Part shown: in pieces, positions 1 through 7,900 of the stretch
Numbering within the stretch: position 1 is the first letter of the stretch
Layout: the number at the start of each line of letters is the position of its first letter
NCBI GenBank assembly: GCA_964574605.1
Contig: CAZNOK010000045.1
Span: 1 to 27,785, forward strand
Direction: 5' to 3'
Origin: CAIKAP01 sp964574605
Lineage (GTDB): Bacteria; Verrucomicrobiota; Verrucomicrobiia; Palsa-1439
Length of the DNA stretch: 27,785 nt
Notes under the pieces: generated by a model
What the model was told of the DNA's origin: nothing
The model's input: the letters and a program-made list of their open reading frames with translations, nothing else
The model's database searches: none
Translations under genes and position numbers: made by a program

Positions 1-1
1 G

Positions 2-1708
2 CCGGTGATGGAGCTGATGTTCTGGTCGTTCCATTCGGTCGCCTTCGACCAGCTCGTCAACAACGCGGCGTTTGTCCGCTACATGTCGGGCGGTCTTTGC
101 AACTGTCCGATCGTGGTGCGTGGACCAGCCAACGGCGGCACCAACGTCGGCGCCACCAGCACCGGGTTTAGCGGCGAGCATCATGTCATCCTCTCGGTGA
201 ATGGAACTCAGGTCGGCGAGGCGGTTTGGGAAGGCATCGTGGCCAACACTTGGTCGTTCACCATTCCAGACGGAATTCTGTCCAACGGAACGAACCAAGT
301 GCACGTCCAGTCGCCGCTCGACTCCGGCGCGCCTTACGGGTATGTCTGGTTCGATTGGTTTGAGATCCAATACAACCGGGTCTACGAGGCGGATGGCGAT
401 CAGTTACTCTGCCCCGGTGCCGTGGCCGGGCCAGTCACGGTGTCGGGTTTTACCGACCCGGACATTCTCGTGGTTGACATCAGCGACCGTTCCCTGCCGC
501 GATTGGTCAGTGGCGCGCAGGTGCAATCCACCAACGCCGCGTACGCGGTCTCGTTTGCGAGCGCGGGGACGAACGCAACCTATTTCGTTTGCACCCGCTC
601 CAGCGTTCGAGCTGCCACTAATCTCATCGCCTGCGCTTTCACCGGTTTGCGGTCCGCCACCAATCAGGCCGACTATCTGGCATTCAGTGTGCCGGTGCTC
701 ACCAATGAACTGGCGCGGTTGATCGCATATCGTCAGGCTGGCGGCTGGACACCGCAAGCGCGGCTGACCCAGCAGGCTTACGACGAGTTCAACTACGGTC
801 GTCTGTCGCCGCACGCCCTGCGCCGCTGCCTCGCGCACGCCCAGGCGCAGTGGTCATTGCCGCCAACGCATGCGGTGCTGGCCGGGGAAGGTTCGTTGGA
901 CTACCACAACTACAAGGGACTCGGCGGCTGCATGGTGCCGACATTCTTGGTGAACGCGCCGGATGGCATGTTCGCATCGGATAACCAGATTGCTGATGTG
1001 GTGGGCAAGGACGGCGTGCCGGAGTTGGCGATCGGCCGGCTGGTGGCCGCGACTCCAGCCGCCCTGAGCAACTTGGTGGACCGGATCATCGCTTATGAGA
1101 CGGCATCGCCGGGGGCTTGGTTGTCCAACGCGGTCTTTGCGGCGGATAATCCTGACGATGGAGGGAATTTCACCGCATCCAGCGAGACGGTGGCCGCTTT
1201 GATGCCGGCGTGGCTCGCCCTGCAGAAAGCTTATCTGGAAACCCAGTCAGTCGCCGTCGTGCACAATGCCATCTGCGACGGATTGAATGCCGGCGTCATC
1301 TGGTTGAACTATTTCGGCCACGGCGGATGGAATGGTCTCGCCTCGGAAAACCTACTCTCACCGGCTGATTTCTCCAGCCTGACCAATCGCGCGACCCCGG
1401 CCGTGCTAACCGCCATGACCTGCCTCATCAACCGGTTCGAGCTGCCGGGCGCAGACTGTTTCAGCAAGCGACTGCTTCTGGAGCCTCCCGGCGGCGTGGC
1501 GGCGGTGTGGTCGGCAACAGGACTTTCATACAACAACGCGGCAGAAACCCTCGACCGGGCTTTCTACACGGCGCGCTATCAGGAAAGCGCCGTCACGCTG
1601 GGCGGCGCAGCGCGGCGGGCCTTGGAAGCCGGCCAAGCCCAAGGCGTCCCGCGGTTTGAGTTGGACATCATGACGTTGCTGTGCGACCCTGCCCTCCGAC
1701 TCCGGTGA
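2..1708 (+). CDS. Peptidase family C25 (gingipain-like) cysteine protease, 5' partial
   Basis: The frame is open to the left edge, so the N-terminus lies outside the window. The visible 568 codons begin with beta-rich sequence, then show the C25 caspase-like fold. A strand ends in LAGEGSLDYHNY, followed by PTFLVNAPDGMFASDNQ, by PELAIGRL, by the catalytic His context NYFGHGG (His codon at 1319) and by the catalytic Cys context AMTCLINRFELPG (Cys codon at 1421). The segment PGGVAAVWSATGLS is also typical of the family. Known C25 enzymes are secreted or surface proteases such as gingipains. No C-terminal sorting domain follows, since the protein ends soon after the catalytic domain. Its stop lies 5 bases before the PqqD-like gene, so it appears to be in the same transcription unit. 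A role in cutting the nearby small peptide or its leader is my inference; a general secreted protease is the alternative. Confidence 0.82.
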   Translation, partial: PVMELMFWSFHSVAFDQLVNNAAFVRYMSGGLCNCPIVVRGPANGGTNVGATSTGFSGEHHVILSVNGTQVGEAVWEGIVANTWSFTIPDGILSNGTNQVHVQSPLDSGAPYGYVWFDWFEIQYNRVYEADGDQLLCPGAVAGPVTVSGFTDPDILVVDISDRSLPRLVSGAQVQSTNAAYAVSFASAGTNATYFVCTRSSVRAATNLIACAFTGLRSATNQADYLAFSVPVLTNELARLIAYRQAGGWTPQARLTQQAYDEFNYGRLSPHALRRCLAHAQAQWSLPPTHAVLAGEGSLDYHNYKGLGGCMVPTFLVNAPDGMFASDNQIADVVGKDGVPELAIGRLVAATPAALSNLVDRIIAYETASPGAWLSNAVFAADNPDDGGNFTASSETVAALMPAWLALQKAYLETQSVAVVHNAICDGLNAGVIWLNYFGHGGWNGLASENLLSPADFSSLTNRATPAVLTAMTCLINRFELPGADCFSKRLLLEPPGGVAAVWSATGLSYNNAAETLDRAFYTARYQESAVTLGGAARRALEAGQAQGVPRFELDIMTLLCDPALRLR

Positions 1709-1713
1709 CAATT

Positions 1714-2004
1714 ATGGAAGCCAACCAACGGTATCAACGGAAGCCAAACTTCATCACCCGCAACATTGCCGGCGAGACACTGTTGGTGCCGATTGCCGGC
1801 AAGATCGCTGATCTACAGCGGGTGATCGCCCTCAATTCCGTCGGCGCCTTCATCTGGGACCGCCTGAAGAATCCGCAGAGCCTTGACGACATCGTCACGG
1901 CGCTGGTCGCGGAATTCGCAGTGGACGACGAGACTGCCAAGCGGGACGCGACGGAGTTTTTCGGGCAACTGGAATCCGCAAACCTGCTGGTGCTCGTGGA
2001 TTGA
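1714..2004 (+). CDS. PqqD-like peptide-recognition protein
   Basis: This 96-residue protein has the PqqD fold pattern. A beta-rich N-terminal half (ETLLVPIAGKIADLQRVIALN) is followed by GAFIWDRLKNPQSLDDIVTAL, then helices ending in FFGQLESANLLVL. Family members bind the leader of a ribosomal peptide and present it to a partner radical SAM enzyme. I chose the ATG at 1714 because it lies just past the C25 stop. A longer frame from a GTG at 1681 would overlap that gene and add eleven residues unlike the family. No strong Shine-Dalgarno is visible, so translation is probably coupled to the upstream gene. The stop TGA is followed immediately by the ATG of the radical SAM gene, which fits a matched pair. 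Confidence 0.85.
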   Translation: MEANQRYQRKPNFITRNIAGETLLVPIAGKIADLQRVIALNSVGAFIWDRLKNPQSLDDIVTALVAEFAVDDETAKRDATEFFGQLESANLLVLVD

Positions 2005-3108
2005 ATGGAGTGCCCGCAGAACATGCCGGAAAGCAAAGAGGAATTCCTCCGGCGCTTTATGCGGAAGGCGCACGAACAACGCATTCCACTGACCGGTTCG
2101 ATGAATCTGACGCACCGGTGCAATCTCCGTTGTGTCCATTGCTACATCCGCCCGACGCCCGCACAGGCCAACGCAGCGCAGGAACTGCCGACCCGGCGGT
2201 GGCTGGAGATTCTCGACGAGGTTACCGAAGCCGGTTGTCTCAATTTCCTGATTACCGGCGGCGAACCGCTGCTGCGACCGGATTTTCCCGAGATCTACAA
2301 GAAAGCGCGGCAGAACGGGCTGGTGGTGACCGTGTTCACCAACGGCACATTGGTGGACGACGCCATCTTGGATTTGTTTACTGAGTACCCGCCGACAAAA
2401 GTGGAGATCACGCTCTACGGAGCCACGGAGACGACCTACGAGCGCATCACGCAGACACCCGGTTCACACCGCAAGTGTCTGACGGCGCTCACCCGTTTGC
2501 AAGAACGCGGGATTCCGCTCGCGCTGAAAAGCATCTTGATGACCCCGAATGCAGCAGAGTTCGGAGAGATTCAGCGGATGTCGGAGGAATTGGGCTGCAA
2601 GTTCCGCATGGACGCATACCTGGTGCCGCATGTCAACGGGGACAAAACTCCTCTGGAGCTACGCGTCAGTCCTGAACGGGCGGTCGAGGTTGAGTTCGAG
2701 ATTCCGAAGAGATCGTCAGCATGGCGGCGGTATTATGAACGCCAAGAAGAATACCAACATTCAAAAACAGCCTATGCCTGCGGTGCCGGGCGCACAGGGT
2801 TCCACATTGACGCATTTGGTCATCTCCAGATCTGTATGATGGAGACGCGTTGGTGGCATGATCTCCGGACCGGCTGTTTCCACGAGGGTTGGCGGCATGT
2901 GTTGCCGCGAATCATCAGTCGCCCAGCCCCGCAAAACGATCCTTGTCAAGAATGCTCGGATTGGCTATTGTGCGGCGCTTGCAAACCCCAAGTCGCCATG
3001 GAAACGGGCAGCGAAAGTGTGCCCCCGCAATTTCTGTGTGAACTCGGGCAAGCACGACGGAGAAAGATCGAAAGTCGCTTAATGGGAGTCAACAAAAATG
3101 CGCCCTGA
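2005..3108 (+). CDS. Radical SAM/SPASM peptide-modifying enzyme
   Basis: This 367-residue protein carries the radical SAM cluster motif CNLRCVHC (Cys39, Cys43, Cys46) and the SAM-binding GGEP at 85-88. The C-terminal SPASM domain has Cys259, IDAFG at 268-272, Cys277, the block CQECSDWLLCGAC (Cys314, 317, 323, 326) and Cys345. These would bind auxiliary [4Fe-4S] clusters. SPASM enzymes next to PqqD proteins usually modify a ribosomal peptide by thioether, C-C or related crosslinks, or by epimerisation. Which chemistry applies here cannot be read from sequence. The natural substrate candidate is the 55-residue peptide whose start codon overlaps the last 11 bases of this gene. The ATG at 2005 directly abuts the PqqD stop. 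A second ATG at 2023, 12 bases after a GGAG, is an alternative start. Confidence 0.93.
   Translation: MECPQNMPESKEEFLRRFMRKAHEQRIPLTGSMNLTHRCNLRCVHCYIRPTPAQANAAQELPTRRWLEILDEVTEAGCLNFLITGGEPLLRPDFPEIYKKARQNGLVVTVFTNGTLVDDAILDLFTEYPPTKVEITLYGATETTYERITQTPGSHRKCLTALTRLQERGIPLALKSILMTPNAAEFGEIQRMSEELGCKFRMDAYLVPHVNGDKTPLELRVSPERAVEVEFEIPKRSSAWRRYYERQEEYQHSKTAYACGAGRTGFHIDAFGHLQICMMETRWWHDLRTGCFHEGWRHVLPRIISRPAPQNDPCQECSDWLLCGACKPQVAMETGSESVPPQFLCELGQARRRKIESRLMGVNKNAP
3084..3088 (+). promoter_or_regulatory. Ribosome binding site of the small peptide gene
   Basis: GGGAG lies 9 bases upstream of the ATG at 3098, inside the 3' end of the radical SAM gene. It is one of the clearer Shine-Dalgarno sequences in this cluster and supports the short overlapping gene as genuinely translated. 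Confidence 0.65.
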
Positions 3109-3265
3109 AACCGTGGCGGTGAAGAAACAGTACGAGAAGCCAATGCTGCATGTCATTGACTTGGCTGCAGATGAAGTCCTCGGAGTCGGATGCAAGGCGA
3201 CGTCGGGGGGCAGCGCAACAGGCAATACATGCGCAGCGTCAAGCTGCGGTGAAGTTGGGAGCTAG
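3098..3265 (+). CDS. Putative RiPP precursor peptide (55 aa, three Cys)
   Basis: This short gene starts at the ATG at 3098, overlapping the radical SAM gene by 11 bases in another frame, and ends at TAG 3263-3265. The N-terminal part is charged and leader-like (KKQYEKPMLHVIDL, then ADEVLGVGCK). The C-terminal part after about residue 31 is small, polar and rich in Gly, Ser, Ala and Thr, with Cys32, Cys45 and Cys50. The pattern Tyr-x-Lys-Pro, acidic helix, Val-Leu-Gly-x-Gly-Cys resembles precursors beside PqqD, radical SAM and HprK-like genes as I remember them; no search was run. A GGGAG site precedes it at good spacing. It lies between the modifying enzyme and the kinase-like gene. The core may begin around Gly29-Gly31 or Cys32. 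The leader/core boundary and the modification are inference. Confidence 0.72.
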   Translation: MRPETVAVKKQYEKPMLHVIDLAADEVLGVGCKATSGGSATGNTCAASSCGEVGS

Positions 3266-3272
3266 TGACCCC

Positions 3273-3277
3273 AAGGA
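3273..3277 (+). promoter_or_regulatory. Ribosome binding site supporting a TTG start
   Basis: AAGGA sits 9 bases before the TTG at 3287. An in-frame stop (TGA at 3266-3268) and the absence of ATG or GTG in between leave this TTG as the only plausible start that keeps the N-terminal beta strand of the HprK-like protein. Confidence 0.55.
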
Positions 3278-3286
3278 TCTGTCGTC

Positions 3287-4171
3287 TTGCATCTCCTCAT
3301 CGCCGGGTTGAGAATTGGAGTTGACAACCCGCGGGCAGATTATGAAGTCGCCTTTCAACTTGAATTTCCTTACAGCGAGTTCATTGCGGCTTCTGACGCA
3401 AGTGCAGTTGACATCCAGATAAGTTTGGTTGTAGGTGATCTCAAGGAACCGGCCATGAGGTTGTTAATGGGTGGGGAGCGGGGGATTTCTTGGTTTGGCC
3501 GCAACCAAGAGCGTCGGATTGTGTTGCGGAATCCAATGCACGGTTCTTTCTGGGATTGTTTCCTGGAAATCTCAGCCCGCGAAGCAAATGTGCGTGTTTC
3601 CCGCGCGTTGGTGCGTCGTGAGCCAGGACGAGATGTGGTGAATTGTCCTGTAGTCTACCCCTTGGATCAGTTGTTAATGATGTACCACATGGCCTCGCGC
3701 GAAGGCGTCATTCTCCATGCGGCTGGGGCGTTTCACGAGGACCGGTGCGCGCTTTTCCTCGGCCGGTCGCGCGCGGGCAAGAGCACGGTATCCCGGCAAC
3801 TGCAAACACGAGATGAGTTTCGCATAGTCAGCGACGACCGGATCATCGTCCGCAAGTTGGCGGCCGGCCACACGGCCTTCGGCACACCGTGGCCCGGCGA
3901 GGCGAAGATTGCGCGAAACGAGTCAGCGCCGCTCGCGGCGTTGTTTTTTCTACACAAGGCGACGGAGAACCGTGTGGTGCCGGTCACGCCGCGGCTGGCG
4001 TTCGAGCGATTGTTGCCGGTGGCTTCCATCCCGTGGTTCGATCCGGAAGTCTTTCCCTCCGTGCTCGAATATCTTGACCGGTTGACCAACGAGATTCCCG
4101 CCTTCGATCTGCATTTCAAACCCACACCCGAGATCGCGGATGACATCGCCCGTGTCTTGCGGTCAGTTTAG
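3287..4171 (+). CDS. HPr kinase-like P-loop protein of the peptide cluster
   Basis: This 294-residue protein has the layout of HprK-C-related proteins found in lasso-peptide and other RiPP clusters. A divergent N-terminal half is followed by GVILHAAGAF (140-149), a Walker A GRSRAGKST at 159-167, the acidic VSDDRIIV at 181-188 and FGTPWPGE at 198-205. In true HPr kinases this fold phosphorylates Ser46 of HPr. Members in peptide clusters are thought to act on the peptide or another cluster protein, but the substrate here is unknown. No HPr or PTS gene is nearby, which argues against a classic catabolite-repression role. The start is TTG. The gene ends 7 bases before the S26-like peptidase gene. 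The parts list recalls the SynChlorMet cassette, where ScmC is HprK-like and ScmD is PqqD-like. Confidence 0.8.
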   Translation: MHLLIAGLRIGVDNPRADYEVAFQLEFPYSEFIAASDASAVDIQISLVVGDLKEPAMRLLMGGERGISWFGRNQERRIVLRNPMHGSFWDCFLEISAREANVRVSRALVRREPGRDVVNCPVVYPLDQLLMMYHMASREGVILHAAGAFHEDRCALFLGRSRAGKSTVSRQLQTRDEFRIVSDDRIIVRKLAAGHTAFGTPWPGEAKIARNESAPLAALFFLHKATENRVVPVTPRLAFERLLPVASIPWFDPEVFPSVLEYLDRLTNEIPAFDLHFKPTPEIADDIARVLRSV

Positions 4172-4178
4172 GCGCGCG

Positions 4179-4697
4179 ATGAATAACCTGCCGCAAACAC
4201 CGGATGCGACGGAAACCCGTCGCTTGGATCATGCGACATTTCACGAACTGGCGGTGGAGATTCTCGACCGGCAGCAGGGGATTGTTTTTCGCGCGCATGG
4301 CCGGAGCATGTGGCCGTTCATCCGCGACGCTGACACGTTGCATGTCGAGTCGGTGCCTTCCGCGCAGTTGCGCATCGGGGATATCGTGCTCTTCCGCGCC
4401 GCTGGTGGGGCGCTGCTGGTGCATCGTATTGTGCGGCGTCGGCAAGGGGAATCCGGTGCCTCTTGGGTCACGCGTGGCGATGCCCTGTTCGCCGCCGACG
4501 CCCCCTTCGCAGCCGGTCAACTGCTCGGGCGCGTAGCCTGCCGGATTCGCCGCAGGCGAGCAGTTCGTCTGGACCGGGGCTGGCGGCGTTGGGCCGGCCT
4601 GTGCTGGGTGCGCACGATGCGTCTGCGGGCTGTCTTGCGGCGGCTCCGCACCGTCACCGTGACCGGTGGCGGTCGGCGCTCCGACGGAGGAGGCTAG
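4179..4697 (+). CDS. S24/S26-family signal-peptidase-like serine peptidase
   Basis: This 172-residue protein matches the short S26 type with a Ser/His dyad (the SipW or ER signal peptidase pattern). It has GRSMWPFI with Ser43, RIGDIVLFR at 66-73, VHRIV with candidate base His82, and TRGDALFAAD at 98-107. I see no convincing membrane anchor, unlike ordinary signal peptidases. The C-terminal 50 residues are strongly Arg-rich. I start it at the ATG at 4179, after the HprK-like stop at 4171; an upstream start at 4140 would overlap that gene. As last gene of the cluster it could remove the leader of the small peptide, which is inference. A LexA-like regulatory peptidase is unlikely because no DNA-binding domain is present. 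Confidence 0.72.
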   Translation: MNNLPQTPDATETRRLDHATFHELAVEILDRQQGIVFRAHGRSMWPFIRDADTLHVESVPSAQLRIGDIVLFRAAGGALLVHRIVRRRQGESGASWVTRGDALFAADAPFAAGQLLGRVACRIRRRRAVRLDRGWRRWAGLCWVRTMRLRAVLRRLRTVTVTGGGRRSDGGG

Positions 4698-4908
4698 GAA
4701 CAAGATCCAGATGAGACGGAAGTGTCCTCTCATAAGGGAGGGTATGCCAGTTGTTGCGTCGGCATTGTAGGAAACAACCGAAACCGGGCAAGCGCAAAGT
4801 CCCCCGCTGCAAATCGCTCCGTTTCAACTTGTCTGAGAATTATTGACGACAGACGCCGTTTTGGCGTCGAAATGCCGAAAGCAAACGAACACTGAAAAGG
4901 ATGATCGG
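4698..4908 (+). other. Intergenic region with a small hairpin
   Basis: This 211-base gap between the peptide cluster and the lyase-like gene contains no convincing gene. A perfect 6-bp hairpin, GACGCC-GTTTT-GGCGTC, lies at 4852-4868, about 40 bases before the next ATG. No T-run follows, so I do not call it a terminator. Any promoter for the downstream gene should lie here, but I could not pick clear -35 and -10 boxes. Confidence 0.5.
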
Positions 4909-7900
4909 ATGAAGCCTTTGATTACGCTCTGTATCGCAACCGTGTCGTTGACCGGATTCGCAGTCGTGACAGAACAGCCGCTCCTGCCACTGAATTCCGT
5001 CCACGGGGTGCAGCAGACGTGGACCACAAACACGATACGCACACTGGAGGTTGTCAGGGGAGAAGGAAACACCACCGACGGCAACGGCGCAATCCGGTTC
5101 GGCGCAGTCGCGAAGGACAAGCCGGGAAGCCAATACTTCGGCATCATGATTCCGTTGCCCCAGCCGGTGAATCTGGACGAACTAAGGCTCGTGTTTGACG
5201 CGCGCTGCGAGACGCCGGACATCGTGGGGAGGTTTTATTTCCGCGCCTACAATCGGGGAGAGAAGAAACCAGCATGGAGTTTTACGGGCCAGCCTTTCAA
5301 ACGCAAGGACTGGTTGACGATTTCCCTGCAACGCGGGATGGGCGCCAATGGCGTCAACTGGGAACCGTCCATGGTTCAAGAGCGCAAAGCCACGGCAGTG
5401 GATCGCATCGAATTGGTGATCGGCACTCACACTGCCAAGGCCACGGTTTCCGTCTGCGTTGACAACCTGCGCACCGCACCGGCGTTGACCGCCGTCGCCG
5501 GCCTGCAAGCCCCGAAGAAACTGATCCGCGACACGATCTTGGTTCAGAACCGACAAGCCAGAGCCGTCGTCCTTCATCCCGATTCACCGGCCGGGCGCGA
5601 GGCTGCAACGGTCATCGTTGAGGCCATTCACAAACGCACCGGCGTCACGCTCCCAGCGCGTCCGGGCACCTCCGCCGACCGCCAGCCTTCGCAAACGGCC
5701 ATTCTTCTTGGAAACGTTGACACCAACCCGGCCATGCTCCTGTTTTACGCGCGATACCTGACGCCGGCCGATGTGGTTTGTCCCGGCGCCGGCGGTGCGC
5801 TTGTGCACACGGTGTTCAATCCGTTTGGCAAGGGTGTGAACGCCATTGTTGTCGGTAGCTCAGACAACGACGGATTGATGAAAGCCGCCGGGCTGTTCGC
5901 GGATGCCGTCGGCCAGCAACCGCAGGGCGCCGACTTGGTGTTGCCGCGACTGTTCACGGCAAAGTATGGCGAGGCATTTCTCAAGCGGTTTAGCTGGGCC
6001 GGAAAAGCGCCCAGCGCAAAACGGTTGCAGGACGGCCTGAAGGACGCGCAACAACGCCTCGACAAAGGCGCGCATACGTCGCTGGCCGGGTTGCTGCAGA
6101 CGATCGCGTTGCGCTACTTGTTGACCGGTCATGATGTCGAGGCCAAGCTGTTCGTGGCTGTCTGGGATTTGTACGCCAAGAGCGCGGTTGCTGACGCGAG
6201 GAAATACGGTGGCGCGTGGGGATTCGACAGTGATTTCCCCTCCAGTCACGTCGTGGCCGGTTGGGATGTCATCGAACACGATCCCGTCTTGACGGACGAG
6301 GAACGGCTTCGTGTCACCAAGGCGATGGCGCGCTGGTTGACGGAGGCGGTGATCCCCAAGTGCGCCGGCGCGGTGAACAGCACGCGCGTGTTGTTCAATC
6401 ACCAGACGTTCCCGGCGCTGGGCGCTTTGTTTGCGGGTCTCTACTTCACCAGCGACTACGACACCATCGAAGGCCGGACATGGCTCGACATGGCCGACCA
6501 GATCTTCAAACGCCAAGCTGGCTACTTCAAGTCACACGAAGACTGCAATGGTTACCAATGGTTGTCCAACGGACATTTGATGCGATACGCAGTCGCGCGC
6601 CCCGACTTCACCGTGTTTGTAAACGGCAACGCCAAACGCATCACCGACTACTGCATCGGCACGATGGACAACCTCGGATATCAGGTGCCATACGGCGACA
6701 CGGGCACTTGGAAATGCTGGAATTCCGAGATGGTCTGTTTGGATATCTTCAGTTTCATCACAAACGATCCGTCAACGCTCTGGGCCGGCGCATTCAAGCG
6801 GCAGGTCAAGAACACCGCCGAACTCCTTGCGTTCAACCGCACCGGCGAAGGGGTCAAGCCCGACCGGTTCAACGGCGTCCGCGTCTGGCCGCTCGAACCG
6901 GCGTATTATTCGACTTTTCCCGCCGAAGGACAACCGCCGCTTGAGAAGTGCTTTGACAAGATCACGTTTCGCGAGGCGATGGATCCGCAGGCCGCCTACT
7001 TGCTGCTCGACGGGCTGAGCAACGGCGGCCACAAACATCTCGATGGCAACAGTCTGCCCCGCCTGACACAGTTCGACCGGATTTGGCTCGCTGACAACGA
7101 CTACTTCAAGGCGCAGGTCAAGTATCACAATTCCCTGCTCGTGTTCAAAGATGGCGAGTCGTCGCCCATTCCGCAATATTGTGAACTGCTCGGCGCCGGC
7201 GAAACCTCGCGCTACGGGTTCAGCCGCACGCGCATGGCCAATTACACCGGCGTTGACTGGGACAGGGCAGTGGTCTGGCTGAAAACGGAAAAAGCGTTTG
7301 TGGTGCTCGACCGCATCGTGCCAAGGGAAAAAGGTCGTTACCAGTTGCGTTCGCTCTGGCACGGTGTCGGCGCCGCCGAAATATCCGGCAACGGCATGCT
7401 GTTGACGCAGAAAGGTCCTTCCCTCCGAATTGACCTAGCGCCCGGACCGGACCTGACATTGCACAACGACACCGCGCTCGGCGAAAACTGGCGCGGTTAT
7501 CCGCACGCCGAACCGGTCGTGCGCTCCCTCAACGCCATCGCGTCCGTTGACCTCGACGCCGGCGAGCCGTATTTGTTCGCCACCGCGTTGCACGGCAAAC
7601 CAGACGGCACAGTAACGCCGTGGCAAGTGCTGCCGCTCACCGGCGCCGACGGCGCATTGGTGAAGACGGACACCGGCAACATCGGCATTCTACTCAAGTC
7701 CGATGCCAGCGTCATCGTGACCGACGGCACCGGGCTGACGACGCGCAAACCCAAAGCGATGATCGCCGCGGGAGCCGCCGCCAAGCCGCTCAAAATCGTG
7801 TGGGAGCAACGTCTCCCCGCGTCCAACATCACACGCATCGCCGCCGGCAAATCCAACATTCTCGTCGCCACCCGCGAAGGCACACTGTTCGCTCTGAAGC

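Noticed and set aside
4852..4868. Hairpin as a rho-independent terminator of the peptide cluster
   Set aside because: The stem is only 6 bp, no T-run follows, and it lies close to the next start codon; it could equally be an operator or chance.
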